Positions 9,984 through 18,509 of a DNA stretch of 64,000 nt are shown here, one piece after another. The notes beneath the pieces were generated by a model. That model did not search any database and was not told the DNA's origin. It worked only from the letters and a program-made list of their open reading frames with translations. Within the stretch, counting starts at the first letter, position 1, and each line of letters opens with the position of its first letter. The position numbers were made by a program, and so were the translations under genes. This stretch comes from JBDHWI01 sp964590135 (GTDB taxonomy: Bacteria; Chloroflexota; Anaerolineae; J036; Brachytrichaceae), in the NCBI GenBank assembly GCA_964590135.1, contig CAZPVX010000010.1:1-64000 (forward strand), read 5' to 3'.

Positions 9984-11333
9984 TCACTGCATGCACATAT
10001 CCGCCGGCAGATAATCGGGGTTGGAGAAGCCGAATGTAGCGCTGCCGAGTTGCTCGTAGGTCTGTGGATTCTTTTCGGCAAAGGCGACCGCTGTGTTGCA
10101 CGCCACAATCGGGTCGTTCGTATCGGTCAGCGCCTCATTCACCGCTTTTGCCATTGCGGCGTAGGGTTGGCTCTCAGGGTTTGCCGGCATCGAGGCAAGC
10201 GATGCAAAGGCGGCATTCGCGCCGGCGACGTTGCCCTGCGCCAGCGCAAGTTGCGCCAGCCGAAACTGCGCAAATGCCCCGAGCGCCGAAAGCTCATCCT
10301 TCAGCGCGCCTGGCCCATCCCATACCTGCAAGCCGGCGTCGCTGATCACGCGGTTGTATAGCGCAACTGCGCCGGCGAAATCCTTTTTGCGAAAGGCATC
10401 GTCGGCATCATGCAGGGCGTGGATGCGATACAGCGCCGGCTCGCGCGACGCGCCTGTCTGTCCCATCGCCGCGCCATTGAATGCCCAGGTCTCACTGCTG
10501 CCGCGTTGCGGGCCGGCGTTGACATCATTGAACGTGCCGTGCGCGATTGTCAACACCTGACCAGCGCCATTTGGCGCAAAGCTGAAAGTGGCATTCGGCG
10601 CGCCGACGATATCTTGCGAGATGTTGGTCAGGCCGAAGACGTCTTGCGCCGGCAGATGCGCCAGCACTGTCAAGCCATTGATGCATGTGCCGGAGCCGCA
10701 CTCGCCGCTGGTGAAACTCGCATCCGCGATGCCGTCACCGGTCACGTCCAGCACGCTGTGCAAGCGCGGGTTTGGCACAGGCGCGCCAAACGCCGCGTCT
10801 TGTGACGCAAGGTAGATGGCGCGATATTGCCCCTTATCGCAGGCTGCAACCAGCACGTCTCCCGTGCGCGATGCAGCGCCATTGCCCTGCGCAAGCGAGA
10901 AAACAGCGATCACCTGCGCGTCTTCCTTTGGTAACAACCTCGCGCTGGTGACGCCGCCAACGGTCAAATTCGTGCCGGGTTCGAGGGTTGACGCGCCCCA
11001 TGCGGCCAGCGCTGCGCCGGCTTGATCAAGGGTCGCGCCGGCGTTCAGGTAGCTCAGCAATGCGTTTGCCATCTGCTCCGCAGCGGGCAGTTGAGGCGGC
11101 GGCGGATTGGCCGGCGCAGGACACTCGCTGTTGGTCGGCCGCGCCGGCACTGTTGGTGCGGTTGTAGGCAAAGGAGTCTGCGTGGGCGGGGCAGCCGGCT
11201 GAATCATTGTGTCGGGCATTCGCTCACTCGCAACGGAAGAAGCTGTAGGTGAAGCTGGCACAGTTTCCTGGTTGCCACATGCGCTCAGCAGCAGGGCGAG
11301 CGCGATGGTGATATGACGAAATGACATACGCAT
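9984..11333 (-). CDS. Hypothetical lipoprotein
   Basis: A 449-residue secreted lipoprotein. Signal peptide residues 1-19 end in the lipobox LLSAC (Cys19). A Pro/Thr/Ala-rich linker (about 20-65) follows, a common membrane spacer in Chloroflexota lipoproteins. The middle part resembles FG-GAP-like beta structure (LDVTGDGIADASF). The C-terminal 110 residues are helical with a TPR-like pattern (DDAFRKKDFAGAVALYNRVI, FRLAQLALAQGNVAGANAAF). The ATG at 11333 was preferred over longer starts because it places the signal peptide at the N-terminus. No known family is recognised. Confidence 0.75.
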   Translation of the reverse strand: MRMSFRHITIALALLLSACGNQETVPASPTASSVASERMPDTMIQPAAPPTQTPLPTTAPTVPARPTNSECPAPANPPPPQLPAAEQMANALLSYLNAGATLDQAGAALAAWGASTLEPGTNLTVGGVTSARLLPKEDAQVIAVFSLAQGNGAASRTGDVLVAACDKGQYRAIYLASQDAAFGAPVPNPRLHSVLDVTGDGIADASFTSGECGSGTCINGLTVLAHLPAQDVFGLTNISQDIVGAPNATFSFAPNGAGQVLTIAHGTFNDVNAGPQRGSSETWAFNGAAMGQTGASREPALYRIHALHDADDAFRKKDFAGAVALYNRVISDAGLQVWDGPGALKDELSALGAFAQFRLAQLALAQGNVAGANAAFASLASMPANPESQPYAAMAKAVNEALTDTNDPIVACNTAVAFAEKNPQTYEQLGSATFGFSNPDYLPADMCMQ

Positions 11334-11459
11334 GACGCCGGCATTGTAGTGTGCCTTGCAACTTGGGATACCGATAACCGAATCGTGGATATCGCGCAGT
11401 TTCCTGCGCATGACTGAGCGTCTTCTGCAGCAGCGCATGTCTCTTTTCGCGATAGCCTG

Positions 11460-11489
11460 TTGACAGCGTTAGAACATTAGTTCTAGAAT
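11460..11489 (+). promoter_or_regulatory. Sigma70 promoter of the FtsK-like operon
   Basis: TTGACA at 11460-11465, an 18-base spacer and TAGAAT at 11484-11489 form a near-consensus promoter, 62 bases before the FtsK-like start codon. A LexA-type box fills the spacer. Confidence 0.8.
11471..11484. promoter_or_regulatory. LexA-type SOS box 1
   Basis: AGAACATTAGTTCT fits the Gram-positive SOS operator GAAC-N4-GTTC with an additional symmetrical A/T on each side. It lies exactly between the -35 and -10 elements, the position expected for repression by LexA. Chloroflexota LexA specificity is assumed, not shown here. Confidence 0.75.
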
Positions 11490-11499
11490 GTTGCGAACC

Positions 11500-11513
11500 A
11501 GAACATCTGTTCT
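11500..11513. promoter_or_regulatory. LexA-type SOS box 2
   Basis: AGAACATCTGTTCT has the same GAAC-N4-GTTC form. Its centre is 29 bases downstream of box 1, just after the expected transcription start. Two boxes around one promoter imply tight, possibly cooperative, repression. Confidence 0.75.
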
Positions 11514-11551
11514 GATTCGGATCTCTCATTCGTGTATTCAAGGGAAGCGTC

Positions 11552-12520
11552 ATGTATCGCAAACTCTATCAAACTGCCGACCAGATCGAAGCTGTGCTGC
11601 GAGAGCGCAAGGCGCCGGCTGCCGTCGTTGGCGGCAAGGTGTTGCCCGGGTTTGTCGAGATGTTGTTGCGGCCGGCGCCAGGCACCAAGGTCAACCAGGT
11701 GCGTGCGCTTCAAGCCGACCTTGCGCTTGCGCTCGGCAATAGCAACGTGCGCGTCACACAGAGCGGCACCCACCTTGCCGTGCAAATCCCGCGTGAGACG
11801 CGCAAGCCGGTGCGTCTCAGCACGCTGATGCAAACGGTTAAGGATGCGCCGCTCTTTACGGCGGTGCTGGGGCTGGCTGAGGATGGCGCGACGCTGATGG
11901 CCTGCCTCGCATCCCCGGATGTGTCGCACATGCTGGTCGCCGGCGCCACTGGCTCGGGCAAAACTTCGCTCGCGCATAGCGCACTGCTCAGCCTGTGCCA
12001 GATGCACCGCCCCAGCCAGCTTGGCGTCATCGTCATCGACCCCAAGCGCAGCAACGACACGCTCTTCATTCAAGGCATCTCACGCCACATGTTGCTGGGT
12101 GTGGCAAGCGAGGCAGATGAAAGTCTCGCGGCGCTGGCGCGCGTGGTGGATGTCATGGAGAAGCGACCGATCACGCGCGACCCTTCACCGCGCATTGTGG
12201 TCTATGTCGACGAGATGGCCGATCTCTGCCAGACCGGCGGCACACGCGTAGTCGAGTTGCTCACACGCATCGCGCAGCGTGGACGCGAGGCCGGCATTCA
12301 TCTGATTGGCTGCACGCAGAAGCCGTCCTCGAAGGCCATCGGCTCCTTGCTCAAGGCCAACTTGCCGTTGCGCCTGGTGGGACGGGTGCTATCGGCAGAA
12401 GACGCACGAATGGCTTCAGGGATGCCAGGCACCGGCGCAGAGAAACTCATGGGCAGCGGCGATTTCATCGCCGTCGCCATGGGCAAGGTGATTCGTTTTC
12501 AGGCCGCGTTGCCGGTTTGA
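11552..12520 (+). CDS. Stand-alone FtsK/SpoIIIE-type DNA translocase motor
   Basis: A 322-residue protein containing only the alpha/beta motor of FtsK. Residues 30-80 match the alpha-beta entry region (LLRPAPGTKVNQVRALQADL, where FtsK has a similar PGVKVSKI-type segment). Walker A is GATGSGKTS at 131-139, Walker B is IVVYVDE at 215-221. The sensor region IGCTQKP is followed by the FtsK-typical PGTGAEKLMGSGDFI near the end. The N-terminal membrane domain and the C-terminal KOPS-reading gamma domain are both absent. The protein ends within 10 residues of the motor core. Start: AAGGGA precedes the ATG. It is the first gene behind a promoter with two LexA-type boxes and is followed 15 bases later by a small membrane protein. 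Role in SOS-linked DNA handling is inferred; plasmid or ICE transfer ATPases are an alternative. Confidence 0.88.
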   Translation: MYRKLYQTADQIEAVLRERKAPAAVVGGKVLPGFVEMLLRPAPGTKVNQVRALQADLALALGNSNVRVTQSGTHLAVQIPRETRKPVRLSTLMQTVKDAPLFTAVLGLAEDGATLMACLASPDVSHMLVAGATGSGKTSLAHSALLSLCQMHRPSQLGVIVIDPKRSNDTLFIQGISRHMLLGVASEADESLAALARVVDVMEKRPITRDPSPRIVVYVDEMADLCQTGGTRVVELLTRIAQRGREAGIHLIGCTQKPSSKAIGSLLKANLPLRLVGRVLSAEDARMASGMPGTGAEKLMGSGDFIAVAMGKVIRFQAALPV

Positions 12521-12535
12521 ATCTACAGGAGCGTA

Positions 12536-12970
12536 ATGGACAAGATCAACAAAGCGGCTGCGGCCGGCATCATTTTCTTTTTGGTCATTCTGGCCGGCTT
12601 CATTGGAATCAAGGTGGATCAGATGACGATCGCGTTGCTGGGCGGGGCGTTCATCGGCTTGATTGTTGCCATTCCGACGACGGCGCTGATCATCACGATC
12701 GGAATGCGCCGCAAGGATGAGCCGTCGGCAGAGCGTCAAGCGCGCTATCAGGCGCCCATGCCGCACAGCCCGCCGCAGTACTGGGTGATGCCGCAGCAGC
12801 CCTACGTGGTGCGTGAGCCGCTCTATCAACAGTTGCAGCAGCCCATCGCCGCACCAGACTACATGTTGCCGCAATCGCGCCGGCGCTTCTACATGATCGG
12901 CGAGGGTGGCGAGGTGAAGGAGATCGAGGCGCCGCGCAATCCCGATGACGATCAGCCGCACAGCTATTGA
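12536..12970 (+). CDS. Small two-helix membrane protein in the SOS-type operon
   Basis: A 144-residue protein of no recognised family. Two hydrophobic helices (about 7-27 and 30-57) are separated by a two- or three-residue turn. A long cytoplasmic-type tail follows (60-144), rich in Pro, Gln and Tyr (PPQYWVMPQQP, YQQLQQPI) and ending in an acidic stretch. The ribosome-binding site AGGAG lies 6-7 bases before the ATG. It is 15 bases behind the FtsK-like gene, so both share the LexA-type promoter. Known SOS-induced division inhibitors (YneA, SidA, DidA) are also small membrane proteins, which makes a checkpoint role plausible; a membrane anchor for the motor is the other obvious idea. Both are inference. 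Confidence 0.78.
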   Translation: MDKINKAAAAGIIFFLVILAGFIGIKVDQMTIALLGGAFIGLIVAIPTTALIITIGMRRKDEPSAERQARYQAPMPHSPPQYWVMPQQPYVVREPLYQQLQQPIAAPDYMLPQSRRRFYMIGEGGEVKEIEAPRNPDDDQPHSY

Positions 12971-12973
12971 TCG

Positions 12974-14602
12974 TTAGCGATAGAAGTTGTAGCCGGCTGC
13001 CACAGCTTGCGCGATTGGCGCGATCACGCCAGGCCACAATCCGAGGATGATCGTCAGCGCAATGCCGGCGCCAAGCACGAAGCGCGCACTCATGGCGTGA
13101 ATGCCGCGCGTGGTGAACGCCGGCTTGGCCTCCCCTTCAACGAAGGCGTCTTCATCCTCGCTGGCAGCCATCTCGACATCAGGGCCCATGCCAAATGTTA
13201 GTGGCGCATCCCCCATCGTGGATTGCAATGCGCCGGCGAGTTCAGGCTGCGGCTCGATCTCTGGCAGTTCGAACAGCGGTAATTGCTCGCCGGCATCCGG
13301 CGGCAGCGCTGCTTCCTCCTCCACAATTTCGGCCTCTACCGGTTGGCGCACCATGGCTGCCACTCCGCGCAGGACGCCGATGGCCACGCTGCCGCACGCG
13401 ACCAGCAGCAACACCAATCCCTCGGCGTCAGCGCTGCTGTAGGCGCGTGCGCTCGTCCAGCGCGCGACAAAGCCAACCGTGCCGGGCAAGCCGGCCATCG
13501 ACAGGCCGCCGGCTAACAGCGCCAGCATTGTCCACAGATCGTTCATGCTGTGGATGTCGTCAAAATCGTCGCTGCCGCGCATGGCGCGCAGCCGCCAGAT
13601 GCCGATCCCGAACACGCCCAATCCGATGGCGCGCGCGATGACGGAGAAAGCCAGCGACTCAATGGCGAGTGGCGTGCTGCTGATGAACATCAATAGCACG
13701 CAACCCAGTTCCACGAAGAGCGTGCAAGCCAGCACGCGCGAAAATGAGCGCTGCGCCCACGCCAGCCCGCCCCCGAACAGCAGCATTACCATGCTGCCGG
13801 CGGTGAAAGCATTCAACAGCGTGGGGCTGGTGCGCAGCCATTCAAATGCCTGCCAGAACGAGAGCAGCAGAAACGTCACGACACCGATGCCGACTGTGCC
13901 GAGGAAGGCGGTAGCCAGCGGCGGCGCATCTTTGGCAACTGGATGAATCCATGAATATAGCGGAACCGCGCCGAGCAGCAGAGCGAAGCCGGTGAGCAGG
14001 AAGATGATGGAGGCGCCAAAGGTGGCTGCCACCGCATCCAGGTCTGCAAGGTTGACTGTGCCGGCGCGATCGATGCTCCAGCCAGCAAGCAAAAACAATG
14101 GCAACGCCAGCGTGGTGCAGACCAGATAGCGCATTGCGCCGACGGTGCTGCGTTCGCCCTGACGCTCGCCTTGGATCATCAGCACTGCCAGCGCGGCAGC
14201 AGCTTCAAGGGCCAGGGCTGCATACACAAAAGGCCGAATCAGCAGCGCAGCGGTCATCGCAGACAGCACTGCGAGGCCGATCGGGATGAACGTCCAGCCC
14301 TGCGGTGAGCGCCACGACAGGGCGAAGATGATGGCGGTGCTGATGAATGTCAACAACAGCGGCACGCGCTCCGGCTCGCGGATGCGCAGCACGCGCCCCA
14401 GCAGATTGAGCGGTGCGTCGACGTCGATGGTGAGGCCGGGCAGGGCGATGGCGCCTGTGATGGGTTGTGCCAGCAACACGATACCTGCGCCAAGCGCCAG
14501 CAGCGCGATCAACACTTCCAATGTTTGCCAGCGCCGGCCGAGGTACGCGAGAAGCGCGCCGGCCAGCGGAATGGCGATGACGATCAGAGCTGCAGGTAGC
14601 AT
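12974..14602 (-). CDS. Complex I/Mrp antiporter-like membrane subunit (NuoN/HyfB-like)
   Basis: A 542-residue protein with about 13-14 membrane helices and a proton-pumping Proton_antipo_M core like NuoL/M/N and HyfB/F. Recognisable parts are the broken-helix segment with conserved Lys/His (YSWIHPVAKDAPPLATAFLG) and the late block GGLSMAGLPGTVGFVARW, like the LPP/PxxxGF segments of the family. Unusual is a roughly 85-residue hydrophilic, acidic insertion before the last helix, rich in Glu and Pro (EAEIVEEEAALPPDAGEQLP onward). Longer TTG/GTG starts exist; the ATG at 14602 puts the first helix at the N-terminus. It follows a HyfE-like gene, but no hydrophilic Nuo or hydrogenase subunits are present. 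Confidence 0.8.
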   Translation of the reverse strand: MLPAALIVIAIPLAGALLAYLGRRWQTLEVLIALLALGAGIVLLAQPITGAIALPGLTIDVDAPLNLLGRVLRIREPERVPLLLTFISTAIIFALSWRSPQGWTFIPIGLAVLSAMTAALLIRPFVYAALALEAAAALAVLMIQGERQGERSTVGAMRYLVCTTLALPLFLLAGWSIDRAGTVNLADLDAVAATFGASIIFLLTGFALLLGAVPLYSWIHPVAKDAPPLATAFLGTVGIGVVTFLLLSFWQAFEWLRTSPTLLNAFTAGSMVMLLFGGGLAWAQRSFSRVLACTLFVELGCVLLMFISSTPLAIESLAFSVIARAIGLGVFGIGIWRLRAMRGSDDFDDIHSMNDLWTMLALLAGGLSMAGLPGTVGFVARWTSARAYSSADAEGLVLLLVACGSVAIGVLRGVAAMVRQPVEAEIVEEEAALPPDAGEQLPLFELPEIEPQPELAGALQSTMGDAPLTFGMGPDVEMAASEDEDAFVEGEAKPAFTTRGIHAMSARFVLGAGIALTIILGLWPGVIAPIAQAVAAGYNFYR

Positions 14603-14649
14603 GGTGGTTGTCGCGCGACGCACGTCCAAACTGCGTCCGCGTTTTTGCG

Positions 14650-15354
14650 CTAGAGCAAGGTCGGCTGTGCTGGCTCAGGTTGCGCCAGTGATTCGTCTTC
14701 TGGCGCAGAAGGCGCGCCGTCTGCCAGCGTCAGATAGGCAATGGCAAGGCCGACCAGCAGCGTCATGAACCCCAGCAACACGCTCACGCTGATGCTCGGC
14801 TCCAACGGCGTGTAACCCAGCTCCAGGCCTGAGATCAGCATCAGCACGCCGAGGCCGATGTTCAACGCCTCGCTTGCGGTGGCAATGATCAGCACGCCGA
14901 GGCCGATCAACATGTATGCGCCGAAGCCCAATTCGCGGAATTGACCTGGCAACGGAAAGCGTAGCGTTGCGCCAATGGCGGCCGTCAAAATCAAGACGGC
15001 GGCGATGGCGCGCAGCAGAATCTGCGCCGGCATCCGCTGCCAGTTGGGCTGACGTAGCCGTTGCATAGCCACCGATTCACCGTACAGCGCGCGCTGTGTA
15101 TCCACGCGCTGTGCGGCAATGCTGAGCGTGAAGCACACGATTGCGCCAGCCAGCGGCTTGATCAGCGCCACGCTTGGCTCAATGACGCGTGCCAGCAGAA
15201 TGCCGACCAGCACATATTGGATGATCATGACCGGCAGCGTCAACCGCCAGTTGCGGATGATGGCGATGAAGCCGGCGGACGCCGCAAGCAGGATCAAGAG
15301 CGTCGTTGCGCCGGAGCGCGACAGTTGATCCAGCAACTCAACGAATTGAGACAT
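14650..15354 (-). CDS. Seven-helix membrane protein, HyfE/NuoK-like
   Basis: A 234-residue integral membrane protein with about seven helices and a short Pro/Glu-rich cytoplasmic tail. The last three helices (LNIGLGVLMLISGLELGYTP followed by a long hydrophobic segment) resemble the NuoK/MrpC-like part of HyfE, the subunit that accompanies HyfB/HyfF in formate-hydrogenlyase-type complexes. Similarity is by architecture rather than a decisive motif. It lies 47 bases upstream of the NuoN-like gene on the same strand, so the two probably form a membrane complex. The ATG at 15354 was chosen because longer starts overlap the DUF3592 gene. Confidence 0.6.
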   Translation of the reverse strand: MSQFVELLDQLSRSGATTLLILLAASAGFIAIIRNWRLTLPVMIIQYVLVGILLARVIEPSVALIKPLAGAIVCFTLSIAAQRVDTQRALYGESVAMQRLRQPNWQRMPAQILLRAIAAVLILTAAIGATLRFPLPGQFRELGFGAYMLIGLGVLIIATASEALNIGLGVLMLISGLELGYTPLEPSISVSVLLGFMTLLVGLAIAYLTLADGAPSAPEDESLAQPEPAQPTLL

Positions 15355-15364
15355 CAGCAGGATT

Positions 15365-15844
15365 TTAGCCGATGGGCGCTTCTGGTTTGCAAGATGGCCA
15401 TGCGCGCCACAGGTTGACGGCAATGATGATGCCGACGACAAGCGCGACCGCGCCGGCGACGGTGAACAATGTCAGGCGCGCCAGCAATTGTGTCGTGCTG
15501 CCGATCAGGGCGTCGGACGGCGATTGTGGGTTGTATCGCACCTCGGCCGGCATGCGGTTGTAGGCGCTGTCGGCGCAACTGGCGCTGCTGGTTTCGCCGC
15601 GCGCCTCGTAGGTCGCGCCGTCGCCGGCGACAAATTCGGCAATCGGCGTGAACGTGGTGACGAAGGGTGAAACATGCTGGATGTCGCAGCGCGCAATCAC
15701 GCCCGAACTCGGCACGCTGCGCGCCATGAATGCCACGCGCATGATAAACGCCGGCCCCACATCACTCAACACCGCCAGGCCAAGAACAAACAACGCCGCT
15801 GCTGTCGCAATGTCCAACCAGTTCTTTTTGAATTCATTCCACAT
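15365..15844 (-). CDS. DUF3592 membrane protein
   Basis: A 159-residue protein with an N-terminal helix (about 10-35), an extracytoplasmic beta domain and a C-terminal helix. The central domain matches DUF3592: GVIARCDIQHV, then PIAEFVAGDGATYEA, then VRYNPQSPSDALI. The function of the family is unknown. The start is uncertain; ATGs at 15862 and 15901 lengthen the N-terminus by 6 and 19 residues. It precedes the HyfE-like gene by 10 bases and probably shares its transcript. Confidence 0.72.
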   Translation of the reverse strand: MWNEFKKNWLDIATAAALFVLGLAVLSDVGPAFIMRVAFMARSVPSSGVIARCDIQHVSPFVTTFTPIAEFVAGDGATYEARGETSSASCADSAYNRMPAEVRYNPQSPSDALIGSTTQLLARLTLFTVAGAVALVVGIIIAVNLWRAWPSCKPEAPIG

Positions 15845-15999
15845 GATCTTTGCACACCGCATGGACAAACGCGCTGGTTTGCTCGGTTTCAAAGCGCTCA
15901 TCGATGATGGCATTTAGCTTCGATTCTTTGGCGCTGCTTGTCAAATGTCTTTATTTTGTTGCTGGCTGATGTCGTCGCGCTGGTTTACGCTTCAGTCTC

Positions 16000-16623
16000 A
16001 TGCGAATCGACCTTTTTCTACAAGCGATTGTGCTTGGGTTTTCAATCGCAGCGCCAGTTGGACCCATTGGCGTATTGTGCATCCGTCGCACACTGGCGCA
16101 TGGCCGGCGCATCGGCTTCATCAGCGGGCTTGGCGCAGCCACCGCTGATGGCGTGTTTGCGATAATTGGCGGGTTGGGCATGATGGCGCTGTCTGCATTG
16201 TTCGTTCAACAGCAGGTGTGGCTCCGTTTGATCGGCGGCGCGTTTTTGTGCTGGCTCGGCTTTCGCACGTTTTTTGCAAAGCCGGCGTCGCAATCCGCAG
16301 ACGCGCCGGATCAACCCAGTTTATGGGGCGCGTATGGCAGCACCGTGCTGCTCACCTTCACCAATCCTGCAACGATTTTGATGTTTGCCGGCCTGTTTGC
16401 GGGTATGAGTGAGGTCGCCGCCGGCGGTGCGTTGTGGTTTGCGCTGGGTATCTTTGCCGGCTCGGCGCTGTGGTGGTTGCTGCTGGCAACCATTGCCGGA
16501 TTGTTGCGGCACAGCATTTCCCCCGTCGCCATGTTGTGGATCAACCGCGTTTCCGGCGTGGTGATCTTTGCATTTGGCATCGTTGCCATTGCGTCAGTCA
16601 TCGCGCCCACACCTCTGCGCTAG
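16000..16623 (+). CDS. LysE family amino-acid exporter
   Basis: A 207-residue inner-membrane exporter of the LysE/RhtB family with six predicted helices. The N-terminal signature FSIAAPVGPIGVLCIRRTL and the GLGAATADGVFAIIGG segment are diagnostic; NPATILMFAGLFAG is the typical mid-protein NP motif. Length is normal. The substrate is unknown. It precedes ctaA by 12 bases on the same strand. Confidence 0.93.
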   Translation: MRIDLFLQAIVLGFSIAAPVGPIGVLCIRRTLAHGRRIGFISGLGAATADGVFAIIGGLGMMALSALFVQQQVWLRLIGGAFLCWLGFRTFFAKPASQSADAPDQPSLWGAYGSTVLLTFTNPATILMFAGLFAGMSEVAAGGALWFALGIFAGSALWWLLLATIAGLLRHSISPVAMLWINRVSGVVIFAFGIVAIASVIAPTPLR

Positions 16624-16635
16624 AATCCTTGCGTC

Positions 16636-17622
16636 ATGAAGATGACCCGATTTGCGAAGTTTGTGTGGGTGGTGCTGGCGATCAACCTGCTGGTGATTTT
16701 GTGGGGTGCTGTGGTGCGCGCCACAGGCAGCGGCGCCGGCTGCGGCGCGCACTGGCCGCTCTGCACTGGCGAGGTGGTGCCGGCCTCACCACAGCTCGAA
16801 ACGCTGATTGAATTTTTTCACCGCATCACCAGCGGTCTTGCGCTTATCCTCGTCGTCGTCATGGTGATTGGCGCATTTCGCGCGCATCCGAAGGGCCATC
16901 CTGTGCGTGCCGGCGCGGCGCTGTCGATGGTCTTCATGCTGCTTGAATCACTGGTCGGCGCGTTTATCGTGTTGATGCGGCTGACCGGCAACGACACCTC
17001 GGCAGGTCGCGCGGCGGTCATCGCCGTGCATCAGGTGAATACGCTGCTGCTGATCGGCGCAATCGTGCTGACTGGCTGGTGGGCGATGGGTGGGGGCCGC
17101 ATTCGGCTGCGTGGGCAGGGCGCGCTTGCAGTCATGCTGATCGTCGGACTGGCCGGCCTCATCGTCATCGGCGCGACTGGCGCCATCACTGCGCTGGGCG
17201 ACACGCTCTTTCCAGCGTCTTCGCTCGCCCAAGGGCTGGAACAAAAATTCGAGCCGGGCGCGCATTTTCTGGTGCGGCTGCGCATCGTGCATCCGACATT
17301 GGCGATCATCATGGCGGTGTATGTGACAGTGCTGGCGCAACAGGTTGCGCGGCGCGCCGGCAACGACACTACGCAGCGCGCGGCGCGGGTCTTGCGCGGC
17401 TTGTTTTTTGGGCAATTGGCGCTGGGCGCAATCAACGTGGCGCTGCTGGCGCCGGTGTGGATGCAACTTGCGCACCTGCTGATGGCCGACCTGGTGTGGA
17501 TCGCCTTCACTTTGTTGAGCGTGAGCGCGCTGAGCGCCCCGCAAGCTGAGGTCAAGCCGGCGTCTGTGGATGCGCGCGCTGCCAACGCCATTCAAACAGC
17601 GCAACCGCAAGCGCGCGCGTGA
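16636..17622 (+). CDS. ctaA: Heme A synthase (COX15/CtaA family)
   Basis: A 328-residue membrane enzyme that oxidises the C8 methyl of heme O to give heme A for aa3-type cytochrome oxidases. About eight helices are seen. Conserved haem-ligand histidines lie in EFFHRITSG, AVHQVNTLL and RIVHPTLAI, with a fourth in MQLAHLLMAD. The cysteine-containing loop GCGAHWPLCTGEVVP follows helix 1. The presence of this gene indicates aerobic respiration with heme A. No oxidase genes are visible nearby. Confidence 0.93.
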   Translation: MKMTRFAKFVWVVLAINLLVILWGAVVRATGSGAGCGAHWPLCTGEVVPASPQLETLIEFFHRITSGLALILVVVMVIGAFRAHPKGHPVRAGAALSMVFMLLESLVGAFIVLMRLTGNDTSAGRAAVIAVHQVNTLLLIGAIVLTGWWAMGGGRIRLRGQGALAVMLIVGLAGLIVIGATGAITALGDTLFPASSLAQGLEQKFEPGAHFLVRLRIVHPTLAIIMAVYVTVLAQQVARRAGNDTTQRAARVLRGLFFGQLALGAINVALLAPVWMQLAHLLMADLVWIAFTLLSVSALSAPQAEVKPASVDARAANAIQTAQPQARA

Positions 17623-17632
17623 TGCTCAGCTT

Positions 17633-18442
17633 ATGCCCATTACCATCTCCGCTCTCTACCGTTACCCAATCAAGGGCTGCAAAGGCCATGCCCTGACTGA
17701 AGCGCAGACCGACGCGCGCGGCATCGCTGGCGATCGCAGCCTGATGATTGTCGATGCCGCCAACGAGTTCATCACCCAGCGCGATGCGCCGGCGCTGGCG
17801 TTGATCACGCCGACGCTGGCTGACAACGCGATCACGCTGACTGCGCCCGGCATGCCGGCGCTCACCTTCGCGCCAACGAATGACGGCCCATGCGTGCGCG
17901 CCCGCGTGTGGAGGGACGTGTGCGATGCAGTCGATCAGGGTGATGAAGTGGCGCAGTGGTTGCAGGATTTTCTGGCCGCGCCGGTGCGACTGGTGCGCAT
18001 GGCTGATGGCTACGAACGCAAGTGCGACCCGAAATATGCCCGCAGCGAACGTGACCAGGTCGGCTTCGCCGACGGCTATCCATTTTTGTTGATCTCGCAG
18101 GCGTCGCTGGATGATCTGAATGTGCGACTGGCCGCGCCGGCGCCGATGAATCGCTTTCGCCCCAATATCGTCGTCAGCGGCTGCACGCCATTTGCAGAGG
18201 ACACCTGGCGCGACATCCGCATCGCCGGCATCGATTTTGGCGTTGTCAAGCCGTGCGCGCGCTGCAATGTGCCGACCATCGATCAGGACACTGCCATCGC
18301 CGGCCAGGAGCCGGTCAAGACGCTGGCAACCTATCGCACCATCAATCAAAAGGTGATGTTTGGGCAGAACCTGATCGCTTCAAACGCTGGTGTGCTACGC
18401 GTGGGCGACGAAGTCGAGGTCATCCGTCTTGCGCCATTGTGA
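17633..18442 (+). CDS. MOSC domain protein (mARC-like)
   Basis: A 269-residue protein with an N-terminal MOSC beta-barrel (LYRYPIKGCKGHAL) and a C-terminal MOSC domain. The molybdenum-coordinating cysteine is probably in VKPCARCNVPTID near residue 210. RFRPNIVVSG and GQNLIASNAG are standard family blocks. Such proteins bind a sulfurated or cysteine-ligated molybdenum cofactor and reduce N-hydroxylated compounds in the mitochondrial relatives. The ATG at 17633 lies 8 bases after ctaA's stop codon; a longer start would overlap ctaA. Confidence 0.9.
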   Translation: MPITISALYRYPIKGCKGHALTEAQTDARGIAGDRSLMIVDAANEFITQRDAPALALITPTLADNAITLTAPGMPALTFAPTNDGPCVRARVWRDVCDAVDQGDEVAQWLQDFLAAPVRLVRMADGYERKCDPKYARSERDQVGFADGYPFLLISQASLDDLNVRLAAPAPMNRFRPNIVVSGCTPFAEDTWRDIRIAGIDFGVVKPCARCNVPTIDQDTAIAGQEPVKTLATYRTINQKVMFGQNLIASNAGVLRVGDEVEVIRLAPL

Positions 18443-18509
18443 GATTGAATCATGAGCCATGACCGGGTAGATGCAATCCCTTTGCGCAGGATGAATGGCA
18501 TCTCACACG

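Noticed and set aside
11500..11513. Resemblance of the AGAACA-type boxes to hormone response elements
   Set aside because: The spacing is wrong (two bases instead of three) and such elements are eukaryotic; the SOS operator explains the sequence.
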